DNA from: Hyphomicrobiales bacterium
Lineage (GTDB): Bacteria > Pseudomonadota > Alphaproteobacteria > Rhizobiales > Beijerinckiaceae
Assembly: GCA_900473415.1 (NCBI GenBank)
Contig: UCLR01000030.1
Span: 62,001 to 126,000, forward strand
Length of the DNA: 64,000 bases
Reading direction: 5' to 3'
Below, in pieces: positions 10,610 to 18,267 of this stretch. The translations under genes and the position numbers were made by a program. Position 1 is the first letter of the stretch. Every line of letters begins with the position of its first letter. Below the pieces are notes generated by a model. It had not been told where the DNA came from. It searched no databases and saw only the letters and a list, made by a program, of their open reading frames with translations.

Positions 10610-11074
10610 ATGGCGTTGCAGGAAGGCGATTCCGCACCGGATTTCACTCTTCCGCGCGACGGTGGCGGCGAGGTCAGCCTCACCTCACTGCGTGGCCGAA
10701 AGGTCGTGCTCTACGCCTATCCGAAGGACAACACACCCGCCTGCACGGAAGAGGCCATCGCCTTCAACCGCCTACGCAAGGAATTCGCCGATAGCGGAAC
10801 CGACCTCATCGGCGTTTCTCCCGATTCGGCTCGGCGCCACGATAATTTCAAGCGCAAGCACGGCCTCGACTTCCCGCTGCTGGCCGACGAGGCGCAGGCG
10901 CTCGCCTCGGCCTACGGCATCTGGGTCGAGAAGAGCATGTATGGCCGCAAATACATGGGAATCGAGCGCTCGACCTTCCTGATCGACACGGAGGGCCGTC
11001 TCGTGCGCATCTGGCGCAAGGTCAAGGTCGAGGGCCATGCCGAGGAGGTCCTGGCTGCGACGCGCGCCCTGTAA
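10610..11074 (+). CDS. bcp: Thioredoxin-dependent peroxiredoxin, BCP type, 1-Cys form
   Basis: This protein reduces hydrogen peroxide and organic hydroperoxides in the cytoplasm. The AhpC/TSA fold is clear from GDSAPDFTLP and the peroxidatic motif DNTPACTEEA. That cysteine is the only one in the 154 residues; the resolving cysteine five residues on, present in E. coli Bcp, is replaced (CTEEAI), so it must work as a 1-Cys enzyme or use an external thiol. The ATG at 10610 follows an AAGGAAGG ribosome-binding site. It is divergent from the YhdP-like gene. Confidence 0.92.
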   Translation: MALQEGDSAPDFTLPRDGGGEVSLTSLRGRKVVLYAYPKDNTPACTEEAIAFNRLRKEFADSGTDLIGVSPDSARRHDNFKRKHGLDFPLLADEAQALASAYGIWVEKSMYGRKYMGIERSTFLIDTEGRLVRIWRKVKVEGHAEEVLAATRAL

Positions 11075-11160
11075 TGGGAAGATCGACGTCGGATTTGCGA
11101 AAGATTAACCCTAACAATTCCTAATAGTGGCATCGGCAGCGTTCATTTCCGGTTCCGCGT

Positions 11161-12486
11161 ATGAATAACCACTCTCAAACGGGCCCTGCCCTCCCGGCAG
11201 CCGGCCTCGTCACCCACAAGACCTACACCGTGCGCCGGTCGACGATGATCGCCGGCCTCGGCTGGCTGGCGCTCACCACCGCCTGCAGCGGCACGGCCGC
11301 TTGGTACATACTCAGTCGCGACGATCTGGCCGCCCGGCTGATCGCCCGTGAGACGGCACGGCAATACGCCTATGAGGACCGTATCGCTTCGCTGCGCGCC
11401 GACATTGACCGCTACGCCAGCCGCGCCCTGCTCGACCAGGACGGCGTCGAATCCCGAGTCGACGAACTCGCGACGCGGCAGGCCGAGCTCGAATCGCGAC
11501 AATCCCTCGTCAGCGCCCTCGCCGACACGCTGCAGTCCAGCGGACTCGTGCCTGCGACGAAGCTTCCGTTGCGCGCTCGCGTCATCAAGCCGGATGAGCC
11601 GATCCGCGCCTCGGGCGTCACCAGCTTCGCGCCGATTCTGCCCGGCAAGCTGCTCCAGCCCGACAAGCCGATGCCCGCCCCGGAGGCGCCGCCGCTACGT
11701 GGTGCGGACGGTGGTGCGACCGGCTGGCAGTCCGGCGAGGCAACGGCGGAGCCCCCGGCCAAACGCGTCGAGGCGACGCTAGGCCGACTCGACCGCGCCA
11801 TGGCCAGCACCTCCGACGCCCAGATCGCCGCACTGCGGGAGATGGACGAGACGCTAGCGGCGACGCAGAAGCGACTGCGCGGCGCACTTGCCGAAACCGG
11901 CCTCGATGCCGAACGTCTGGCTGCTCAGGGCGGTTCGGACGCCGGTGTCGGTGGGCCCTTCGTCCCGGTAAAGCTCGATCCCTCGGCCGGCCCTTTCGAG
12001 GCGACGCTGACCGCGCTGCAGCCGCGCATGACCTCGCTGATGCGCCTGCGTGGCGTGATCGAGCAGTTGCCACTCGCCCGGCCCATGGCCGGCGAGCACG
12101 ACTTCACCTCGAATTTCGGCTACCGGACGGATCCCTTCACGCGTGGCCTCGCGATGCATACCGGCGTCGACTTCCGCGCCGAGCCAGGCTCTTCGATTCT
12201 CGCCACGGCGCCGGGCAAGGTGGTCGCGGCCGAGTACAATGGCGGCTACGGCAATATGGTCGAGGTCGAACATACCAATGGCCTGAGCACGCGGTACGCT
12301 CATATGTCCGCGATCTCGGTTTCTGTCGGCCAGATGGTGAAGACCGGTACTGTTGTCGGCCGGGTCGGCTCGACCGGCCGCTCGACCGGTCCGCATCTGC
12401 ACTATGAGACCCGCATCAACGACGAGGCCGTCGATCCGACGCGCTTTCTGCGCGCCGGAGCCAAGCTCCTGGGCACCGCGTCCTGA
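11161..12486 (+). CDS. M23-family peptidoglycan endopeptidase (membrane-anchored)
   Basis: The 441-residue protein has an N-terminal membrane helix near residues 30-50, a coiled-coil stretch (about 60-125), a proline-rich linker, and a C-terminal M23 (LytM/NlpD) domain from about residue 315. Zinc ligands are visible as H333 and D337 in HTGVDF, and H414 in HLHYE. All are present, so it is probably an active DD-endopeptidase rather than a degenerate activator. It acts in the periplasm on cell-wall cross-links. The neighbouring genes mrcA and amiC point to the same process. Confidence 0.9.
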   Translation: MNNHSQTGPALPAAGLVTHKTYTVRRSTMIAGLGWLALTTACSGTAAWYILSRDDLAARLIARETARQYAYEDRIASLRADIDRYASRALLDQDGVESRVDELATRQAELESRQSLVSALADTLQSSGLVPATKLPLRARVIKPDEPIRASGVTSFAPILPGKLLQPDKPMPAPEAPPLRGADGGATGWQSGEATAEPPAKRVEATLGRLDRAMASTSDAQIAALREMDETLAATQKRLRGALAETGLDAERLAAQGGSDAGVGGPFVPVKLDPSAGPFEATLTALQPRMTSLMRLRGVIEQLPLARPMAGEHDFTSNFGYRTDPFTRGLAMHTGVDFRAEPGSSILATAPGKVVAAEYNGGYGNMVEVEHTNGLSTRYAHMSAISVSVGQMVKTGTVVGRVGSTGRSTGPHLHYETRINDEAVDPTRFLRAGAKLLGTAS

Positions 12487-12500
12487 GGTCTGCAAAACAA

Positions 12501-12527
12501 AAAAGCCGCGCACGAAGCGCGGCTTTT
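12501..12527. terminator. Bidirectional intrinsic terminator between the M23 gene and prfB
   Basis: An 11-bp perfect stem (12501-12511 with 12517-12527) closes an ACGAA loop and is flanked by A and T runs. It can therefore terminate both the plus-strand M23 transcript and the minus-strand prfB transcript. Confidence 0.92.
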
Positions 12528-12547
12528 TTTATTATGTATGAAGACGA

Positions 12548-13676
12548 TCAATCGATGTCTTCAACCTCTACATCGGTTCCGTAGACGCGCTGCGCCAGCG
12601 ACGCCTCCATGAACGGATCGAGGGCGCCGTCGAGGACGTCGGACGGATCGGTGGACTGCGTGCCGGTGCGCAGATCCTTCACGAGCTGATAGGGCTGCAG
12701 CACATAGGAGCGGATCTGGTGGCCCCAGCCGATGTCGGTCTTGGAGGCCTGCTCGGCGTTGGCCTTTTCCTCGCGCTTCTTCAGCTCGACCTCGTAGAGG
12801 CGGGCGCGCAGCATTTCCCAGGCCTTGGCGCGGTTCTTGTGCTGCGAGCGTTCCTGCTGGCACGCCACCGCGATGCCGCTCGGGATATGCGTGATGCGGA
12901 CCGCCGAATCGGTCGTGTTGATGTGCTGGCCGCCGGCTCCTTGAGCGCGATAGGTGTCGATCCGGCAGTCGGATTCCTTGACGTCGATGACGATGCGGTC
13001 GTCGACGACCGGATAGACCCAGACCGAGGCAAACGAAGTCTGCCTGCGAGCATTGGAATCAAACGGCGAGATACGCACCAGCCGATGCACGCCCGATTCG
13101 GTCTTCAGCCAGCCATAGGCGTTGTGACCCTTGAACTGGAGCGTCGCCGACTTGATTCCGGCGGTGTCGCCATCCTGATATTCGAGCGTCTCGACCTTGA
13201 ACTTCCGCCGCTCGCCCCAGCGCCGATACATGCGCAGCAGCATCTCGGCCCAGTCCTGGCTTTCCGTACCGCCGGCGCCGGGATGGATTTCGACATAGGT
13301 GTCGAGCATGTCGGCTTCGCCCGAGAGCAGCGTCTCGACCTGCAGACGTGCGGCCTCGTCCTGCACGGCCTTGATGGCCTGCTCGCCCTCGGTGACGGTG
13401 GCCTCGTCGCCCTCCATGTCGCCGAGCTCGATCAGCGTCAGGGCATCGTCGAGGTCGCGCTCGAGCTTGGTGATGCCCTCGATCTGGGTTTCCAGCGAGG
13501 TGCGCTCGCGCATCAGCTTTTGCGCGGCTTCGGCATCATTCCAGAAATCGGGGCCCTCCGAGAGGGCATTCAGTTCGGCGAGGCGGCGCTGGGCTTGATC
13601 CCAGTCAAAGATGCCTCCTCAGCAGTCCGATCGACTGCTTGGCGTTATCGAGCTGCGTCTGAATTTCGGGTCGCAT
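12548..13676 (-). CDS. prfB: Peptide chain release factor 2, expressed by programmed +1 frameshift
   Basis: RF2 releases the finished chain at UGA and UAA codons. The gene is split in two frames. A 23-codon opening frame runs 13676-13608 (MRPEIQTQLDNAKQ...RRHL) and stops at UGA 13607-13605. The main frame continues from GAC at 13606 for 352 codons, giving 375 residues after frameshift. Codon-recognition SPF falls at residues 203-205 and catalytic GGQ at 248-250, within two residues of E. coli RF2. It is the last gene of the amiC-mrcA-prfB cluster, 93 bp after mrcA. The split is regulatory and the gene is not broken. Confidence 0.95.
13604..13619 (-). promoter_or_regulatory. prfB programmed +1 frameshift site
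   Basis: On the minus strand the order is AGGAGG (13619-13614), three bases, CTT (13610-13608), TGA (13607-13605), C. The Shine-Dalgarno-like hexamer, its 3-nt spacing, the slippery CUU and the weak stop UGAC match the classical autoregulatory site. Low RF2 makes ribosomes pause and slip, raising RF2 output. Confidence 0.95.
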
Positions 13677-13769
13677 GGCGATGTTCTGGGTATCCGTCGG
13701 AATCGTGAAATGAGAGTGCGTGGGCTGAGATAGGAGGGAAAGCCGTCGCTGTAAACGGCTAACCCCGAC

Positions 13770-16217
13770 TCAGTAGAGCCCGCCCGTTCCCGAGCCGATG
13801 GCGCGCCCACCGCCGCCAGGCGCTGCGCCGAAGGGCGTGCTGCCGTCAGCTGAGGCGCCGATAACCGAATAGGTGTCCGGTGGCGCGGTGCCGGGCTTGA
13901 ACGCTTCGAGGATGCCGCCCTCGCCGCCGGCGCGCATGCCGCTCTTCGGATCGACGCGGATCAGCTTGATGCCGGCCGGCACGCGGAACGGCGTCGCCGG
14001 CTTCTCCTTCAGCGCGACCGTCATGAAGTCGCGGAAGATCGGCGCGGCGTATTGGCCGGCGGTCGCAGAGGTGCCGAGCGACTTCGGCTTGTCGAAGCCC
14101 ATATAGACGCCGACCGCGAGGTCCGGCGAGAAGCCGACGAACCAAACATCCTTGGCGTCGTTGGTCGTGCCGGTCTTGCCGGCCAGCGGCTTGCCGACCG
14201 ACTTCACCACCGTCGCCGTACCGGCATTGACGACGCCCTCGAGGATCGAGACCATCTGATAGGCGGTCAACGGGTCGAGCACCTGCTCGCGGTTGTCGAT
14301 CAGGCGAGGCTCCGACTGGTTCGTCCACTTCTCGGCGGCGCAGCCCTCGCAGACGCGCTGGTCGTGCCGGAAGATCGTCGTGCCCCAACGGTCCTGGATC
14401 CGATCGATGAGCGTCGGCCGGATGCGCTTGCCGCCATTGACCAGCATCGAATAGGCCGCGGTCATCCGCATCACGGTCGTCTCGCCGGCGCCGAGCGACA
14501 TCGACAGCACCGGCTGGAGATCGTCATAAACGCCGAAGCGGCGGGCATATTCCGCGATCAGCGGCATGCCGACATCCTTTGCGAGCCTGACCGTCATCAG
14601 GTTCTTCGAGAACTGGATGCCGTAGCGCAGCGTATGCGGACCAGTGGACTTGCCGTCGTAGTTCTCGGGCCGCCACATGCCGAGACCCGGGCCCTGGTCG
14701 ATCTCGATCGGCCCGTCGAGCACGATGCTCGAAGGCGTATAGCCGTTGTCCAGCGCCGTGGCGTAGACGAAGGGCTTGAAGGAGGAGCCGGGCTGGCGCA
14801 GCGCCTGGGTGGCGCGGTTGAACTCCGACTGATCATGCGAGAAACCGCCGACCATGGCGAGCACGCGGCCCGAGAACGGGTCCATCACCACGATCGCGCC
14901 GTTGACCTCGGGGAGCTGGCGCAGCCGCGCGAAGCCCGGCCGGCCATCGAGCGGCTCGACATAGACGACGTCGCCGACCGAGACGGCCTGCGAGACACGG
15001 GCACGACGGGTCCACTTGATGCCGTCGCCGGCAAGCGTCAGCGTCTGGCGCTCCTTGTTGAGATGACCGGCATTGTCGCGTAGCGGGTGCAAGCCGACGC
15101 GGGCACTGTCGCCATTCACGTCGAGCACCACCGCGAGCCGCCAGGGCGCCACGTCGCCGAGCACGGGCAGCTCGCCCAGCGTGGCCCCCCATTCGCCGCC
15201 GAGATCGAGCTTCTGGACGGCGCCGCGCCAGCCGCGGGCCTCGTCGAAGCGCACCAGCCCGTCGACCAGCGCCTTGCGCGCCAAGAGCTGCGTCTTGGGA
15301 TCGACGGTCGCGCGGACCGAAAGGCCGCCCTCGAGCAGCTTCTTCTCGCCATAGCGATCCTGCAGCTCGCGCCGGATCTCCTCGGCGAAGTAGCCGGCGG
15401 CGATCTGGTTCGGCGAAACGGTGCGCGGATTGACGCCGAGCGGCTGCTTCTTGGCGTTGTCGCCGACTTCCTTCTTGACGTAACCGTTCTCGACCATGCG
15501 GTCGATGACGTAGTTGCGGCGCTCGATCGCGCGGTCGCGGTTGCGGAACGGGTGCAGGTCGGAAGGCGCCTTGGGCAGAGCGGCGAGGTACGCCGCTTCC
15601 TGCAAGTTCAGCTCATGCACCGACTTGCCGAAATAGTTCAGCGCGGCGGCGGCGATGCCGTAGCTGCCCTGCCCCGGCGCCGGCGCGCCGAGATAGATCT
15701 CGTTCAGATAGAGCTCGAGGATCTTGTCCTTCGAATAGGTCGACTCGAGCCTCAGCGCGACCAGCGCCTCGCGAATCTTACGCTCGATCGACTGCTCGGG
15801 GCTGAGGAAGAAGTTCTTCGCGACCTGCTGGGTGATGGTCGAAGCGCCTTGCGGCCGGCGATTCGCCCCACGGTTGCGATAGTTCGATATCGCGGCGCGC
15901 ACCAGGCCTTCGGGGTCGACGCCCATGTGCTTGTAGAAATTCTTGTCCTCGGCCGAGATATAGGCATCGACGACGAGTTTCGGCACGGCCTGGATCGGCA
16001 GATAGAGCCGACGCTCACGCGCATATTCCGCGATCAGGCTACCGTCGCCCGCGTGGACGCGGGTCATCACCGGCGGCTCGTAGTTCTTGAGCTGCGCATA
16101 GTCGGGCAGGTCTTGCGAATAATGCCAGATCAGCCCGCCGAGCACGGCCGCACCGATCACGAAAGCGATCGTGCCGGCGGCGAACAACCACCCGAAAATT
16201 CGCAGAACAAACCGCAT
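13770..16217 (-). CDS. mrcA: Penicillin-binding protein 1A (bifunctional transglycosylase/transpeptidase)
   Basis: This class A PBP polymerises glycan strands and cross-links peptides in the periplasm. The 815-residue protein starts with a membrane anchor (residues 8-32). The GT51 domain follows with catalytic E90 in AEDKNFYKHMG. An OB-like insert lies near 320-420. In the transpeptidase domain the nucleophile is S478 (SSFK), followed by SKN at 537-539 and KTG at 681-683. A CxxC pair at 623-626 (CEGC) lies inside the transpeptidase domain. It sits between amiC and prfB, as in many alphaproteobacteria. Confidence 0.96.
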   Translation of the reverse strand: MRFVLRIFGWLFAAGTIAFVIGAAVLGGLIWHYSQDLPDYAQLKNYEPPVMTRVHAGDGSLIAEYARERRLYLPIQAVPKLVVDAYISAEDKNFYKHMGVDPEGLVRAAISNYRNRGANRRPQGASTITQQVAKNFFLSPEQSIERKIREALVALRLESTYSKDKILELYLNEIYLGAPAPGQGSYGIAAAALNYFGKSVHELNLQEAAYLAALPKAPSDLHPFRNRDRAIERRNYVIDRMVENGYVKKEVGDNAKKQPLGVNPRTVSPNQIAAGYFAEEIRRELQDRYGEKKLLEGGLSVRATVDPKTQLLARKALVDGLVRFDEARGWRGAVQKLDLGGEWGATLGELPVLGDVAPWRLAVVLDVNGDSARVGLHPLRDNAGHLNKERQTLTLAGDGIKWTRRARVSQAVSVGDVVYVEPLDGRPGFARLRQLPEVNGAIVVMDPFSGRVLAMVGGFSHDQSEFNRATQALRQPGSSFKPFVYATALDNGYTPSSIVLDGPIEIDQGPGLGMWRPENYDGKSTGPHTLRYGIQFSKNLMTVRLAKDVGMPLIAEYARRFGVYDDLQPVLSMSLGAGETTVMRMTAAYSMLVNGGKRIRPTLIDRIQDRWGTTIFRHDQRVCEGCAAEKWTNQSEPRLIDNREQVLDPLTAYQMVSILEGVVNAGTATVVKSVGKPLAGKTGTTNDAKDVWFVGFSPDLAVGVYMGFDKPKSLGTSATAGQYAAPIFRDFMTVALKEKPATPFRVPAGIKLIRVDPKSGMRAGGEGGILEAFKPGTAPPDTYSVIGASADGSTPFGAAPGGGGRAIGSGTGGLY

Positions 16218-16363
16218 CGCAGGCCCTGGACCCCTCTCTGCACCAGGCGGCGCCAGAACAGGGCGCTTCGCAAATCACAGCTATAGCATGACGGAAATGG
16301 CGGAACCGTGGCCTGCCGACCACATTTCCCGCCCTTCCCATACGACATCGGCGCGGCCGCAGG

Positions 16364-17680
16364 CTACTGCCTGTTCTCCACCGCCTGGCTTGCAGCCTGC
16401 CCGACGGAAGCCCGCTCGCGGGCGAAGTAGCCGTCGATGGCCGACGCCACCGCCGAAACCGCCTTGCCCCGCCATTCCGGCGAGTTCAAGAGCTCGGCGT
16501 CCTTCGGGCTCGACATATAGCCGAGCTCGATCAGGACGGAAGGCACATCCGGCGCGCTTAGCACCCAGAATCGCGCCGAACGCAGCGGAATCTTGTGCAT
16601 CTTCACCGACGCACCGAGCTTGTCGACGAGGTTGCGCGCGAAGACACCGGAGAAGGTCCGCGTCTCGCGGCGGGCGAGGTCCATCAGGATGCCGGCGACA
16701 TCCTGCACCTCCTCGCTCGTCTCCAGCCCCGCGGCGGCATCCGCCTCGTTCTCCTTGGCGGCGAGCTTGGCCGCCTCGGCGTCGGTCGCCCGCTCGGAGC
16801 GGGTATAGACAGTGGCGCCGCGCACGTCCTGCGACTGCACCAGCGAATCGGCATGGATCGAGATGAAGAGATCGGCCTGCTCGTTACGGCCGGCCTGAAC
16901 GCGATCGGCCAGCGACAGGAAGCGGTCGTCGTCGCGCGTCATCACGATCCGGTAGCGGCCGCTCGCCTCGAGCTGGTCCTTGAGGGCCTTGCCAAAGGCC
17001 AGCACCACCGACTTCTCGGCGATGGAAGCAACCATCGCGCCGGGATCGATGCCGCCATGGCCGGGGTCGATCATGATGGTGCGCCGTGCCTCGCCGGCAG
17101 GCTTCGTCGGTAGCGGCAACGGCATCGGCGTAGCGACGACGGCCGGCGGCGACGGCTTCGCCTTGTCCGCCTCCGCCAGGAACTCGGCGCGCGTCGCCTT
17201 CCTGAGCTCGATCGTCAGCTCCCCGAAACCGCCCCGGACAAGGCGCGTCTCCGTCTTGGCGATCACCGCCGGCTGGGAGAGATCGATGATGATTCGGGCC
17301 TTGTCGGCCGTGAACAGGCCGTAGCGATAGCCGCTGACGAAGCCGGCCGCCTTTTTGGCGCTCGGCTGGATCTGGAAATTGGTCGAAGGCATCTCGACGA
17401 TGACGCGATCCGGCGAAGCCTGCACCCAGGCATTCGCCTCCACCTTCGACGACAGCATCATGGTCAGGCGCACGCTGTCACCGCTCTGCTCGATGCGGGC
17501 GTCAGTGGCGACGGGGTATTCGCTTTGCGATCTGGTCTCTGCGCTAAGCGGCGCAACGCCCAGAACGGCGGCAAAAACGAGCGCAAGCGCCGCCAGCCGC
17601 CTCGGCAAGCCGCGGCCAAGACCCGGATCGGCTCGGCGGATCTGTGAAAACAGCTGAAACATCCCGTCTGTCGTCACCAT
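16364..17680 (-). CDS. amiC: N-acetylmuramoyl-L-alanine amidase (AmiC-type, AMIN + Amidase_3)
   Basis: The enzyme cuts the amide bond between MurNAc and the stem peptide, mainly during cell separation. The 438-residue precursor has a hydrophobic signal region near residues 28-47 (LAALALVFAAVLGVAPLSA). An AMIN targeting domain follows (about 50-160), then an Amidase_3 domain that begins at IMIDPGHGGIDPG and contains the zinc-site segment FISIHADS. The start at 17680 gives a fairly long N-region; the internal Met at residue 7 is an alternative. It is divergent from rne and heads the amiC-mrcA-prfB cluster. Confidence 0.93.
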   Translation of the reverse strand: MVTTDGMFQLFSQIRRADPGLGRGLPRRLAALALVFAAVLGVAPLSAETRSQSEYPVATDARIEQSGDSVRLTMMLSSKVEANAWVQASPDRVIVEMPSTNFQIQPSAKKAAGFVSGYRYGLFTADKARIIIDLSQPAVIAKTETRLVRGGFGELTIELRKATRAEFLAEADKAKPSPPAVVATPMPLPLPTKPAGEARRTIMIDPGHGGIDPGAMVASIAEKSVVLAFGKALKDQLEASGRYRIVMTRDDDRFLSLADRVQAGRNEQADLFISIHADSLVQSQDVRGATVYTRSERATDAEAAKLAAKENEADAAAGLETSEEVQDVAGILMDLARRETRTFSGVFARNLVDKLGASVKMHKIPLRSARFWVLSAPDVPSVLIELGYMSSPKDAELLNSPEWRGKAVSAVASAIDGYFARERASVGQAASQAVENRQ

Positions 17681-17785
17681 CGCTTAACCATAGCGGGGCT
17701 GAAATCTTAAGAGGCGGTTACCATCTTACCACCAACGCGGGAACCACCGCATGACAGGGCTGGACAGAAGCAATCGTCATGTGAC

Positions 17786-17813
17786 TTGCAAACCACCATC
17801 ACCTGTCTGTAAT
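17786..17813 (+). promoter_or_regulatory. Candidate rne promoter
   Basis: TTGCAA (17786-17791) and TGTAAT (17808-17813) are separated by 16 bp and face rne. If used, the mRNA leader would be about 450 nt. The match is moderate and was found by eye. Confidence 0.3.
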
Positions 17814-18110
17814 GGAACAGGTTGCTTGTTCGCTTGCCCACGGGACATGAGTTGTCCCGAGCAGGCTGGGCTGCCGCCTCTCCCGGGAGCGGCAGCAGCA
17901 AGACAACCGCTAACGGATCGTCCGCAGACGGTTGGTATCGGGATTGCGAGTTTTCTGCGCCCTGCCCTGTCTCGCGAGCGTGCAAACGCGATGTGCCCTG
18001 TCGTCAGGCGGGCGCTTCGCAGGTCAGGACAGATGACGGGGCCAACGACGCCGCTAACACCATCGGTGAACCGTCCAAACCTGCGGGACCGCGCCGGGCT
18101 TCTGGCCCGA

Positions 18111-18128
18111 GCGGCTGTCCCCAGCCGC
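18111..18128 (+). terminator. Attenuator-like hairpin in the rne leader
   Basis: A 7-bp GC stem (18111-18117 with 18122-18128) with a 4-nt loop is followed by the pyrimidine-rich CTTTCTGTT. It resembles a weak intrinsic terminator but lies 140 bp upstream of the rne start codon, so it may be an attenuator or a processing element. Confidence 0.35.
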
Positions 18129-18267
18129 CTTTCTGTTCCGACTGAATTCTCTCTCCTGCAACGTGCCGGCTCGCGCCGGCCTTCGCGCGGCGCCCTTGCC
18201 CGCGGCGGCGGATCTTTGTCCGTAGCCTCGTGGATTTCGGCGGCGGCTGCGCCAATGGACAGTTCTA

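Larger units (their letters stand above)
17681..18267. other. Divergent amiC/rne intergenic region; probable long structured rne leader
   Basis: These 587 bp contain no credible gene. The half next to rne holds two clear hairpins, at 18111-18128 and 18165-18180 (GCCGGC, TCGC loop, GCCGGC). The amiC promoter should lie near the amiC end. The layout suggests a long 5' untranslated region for rne, as in E. coli where RNase E controls its own mRNA through the leader. That parallel is an inference. Confidence 0.55.

Noticed and set aside
13513..13676. Treating prfB as a frameshifted pseudogene
   Set aside because: The frame change coincides exactly with the known programmed frameshift signal, and all functional motifs are intact.
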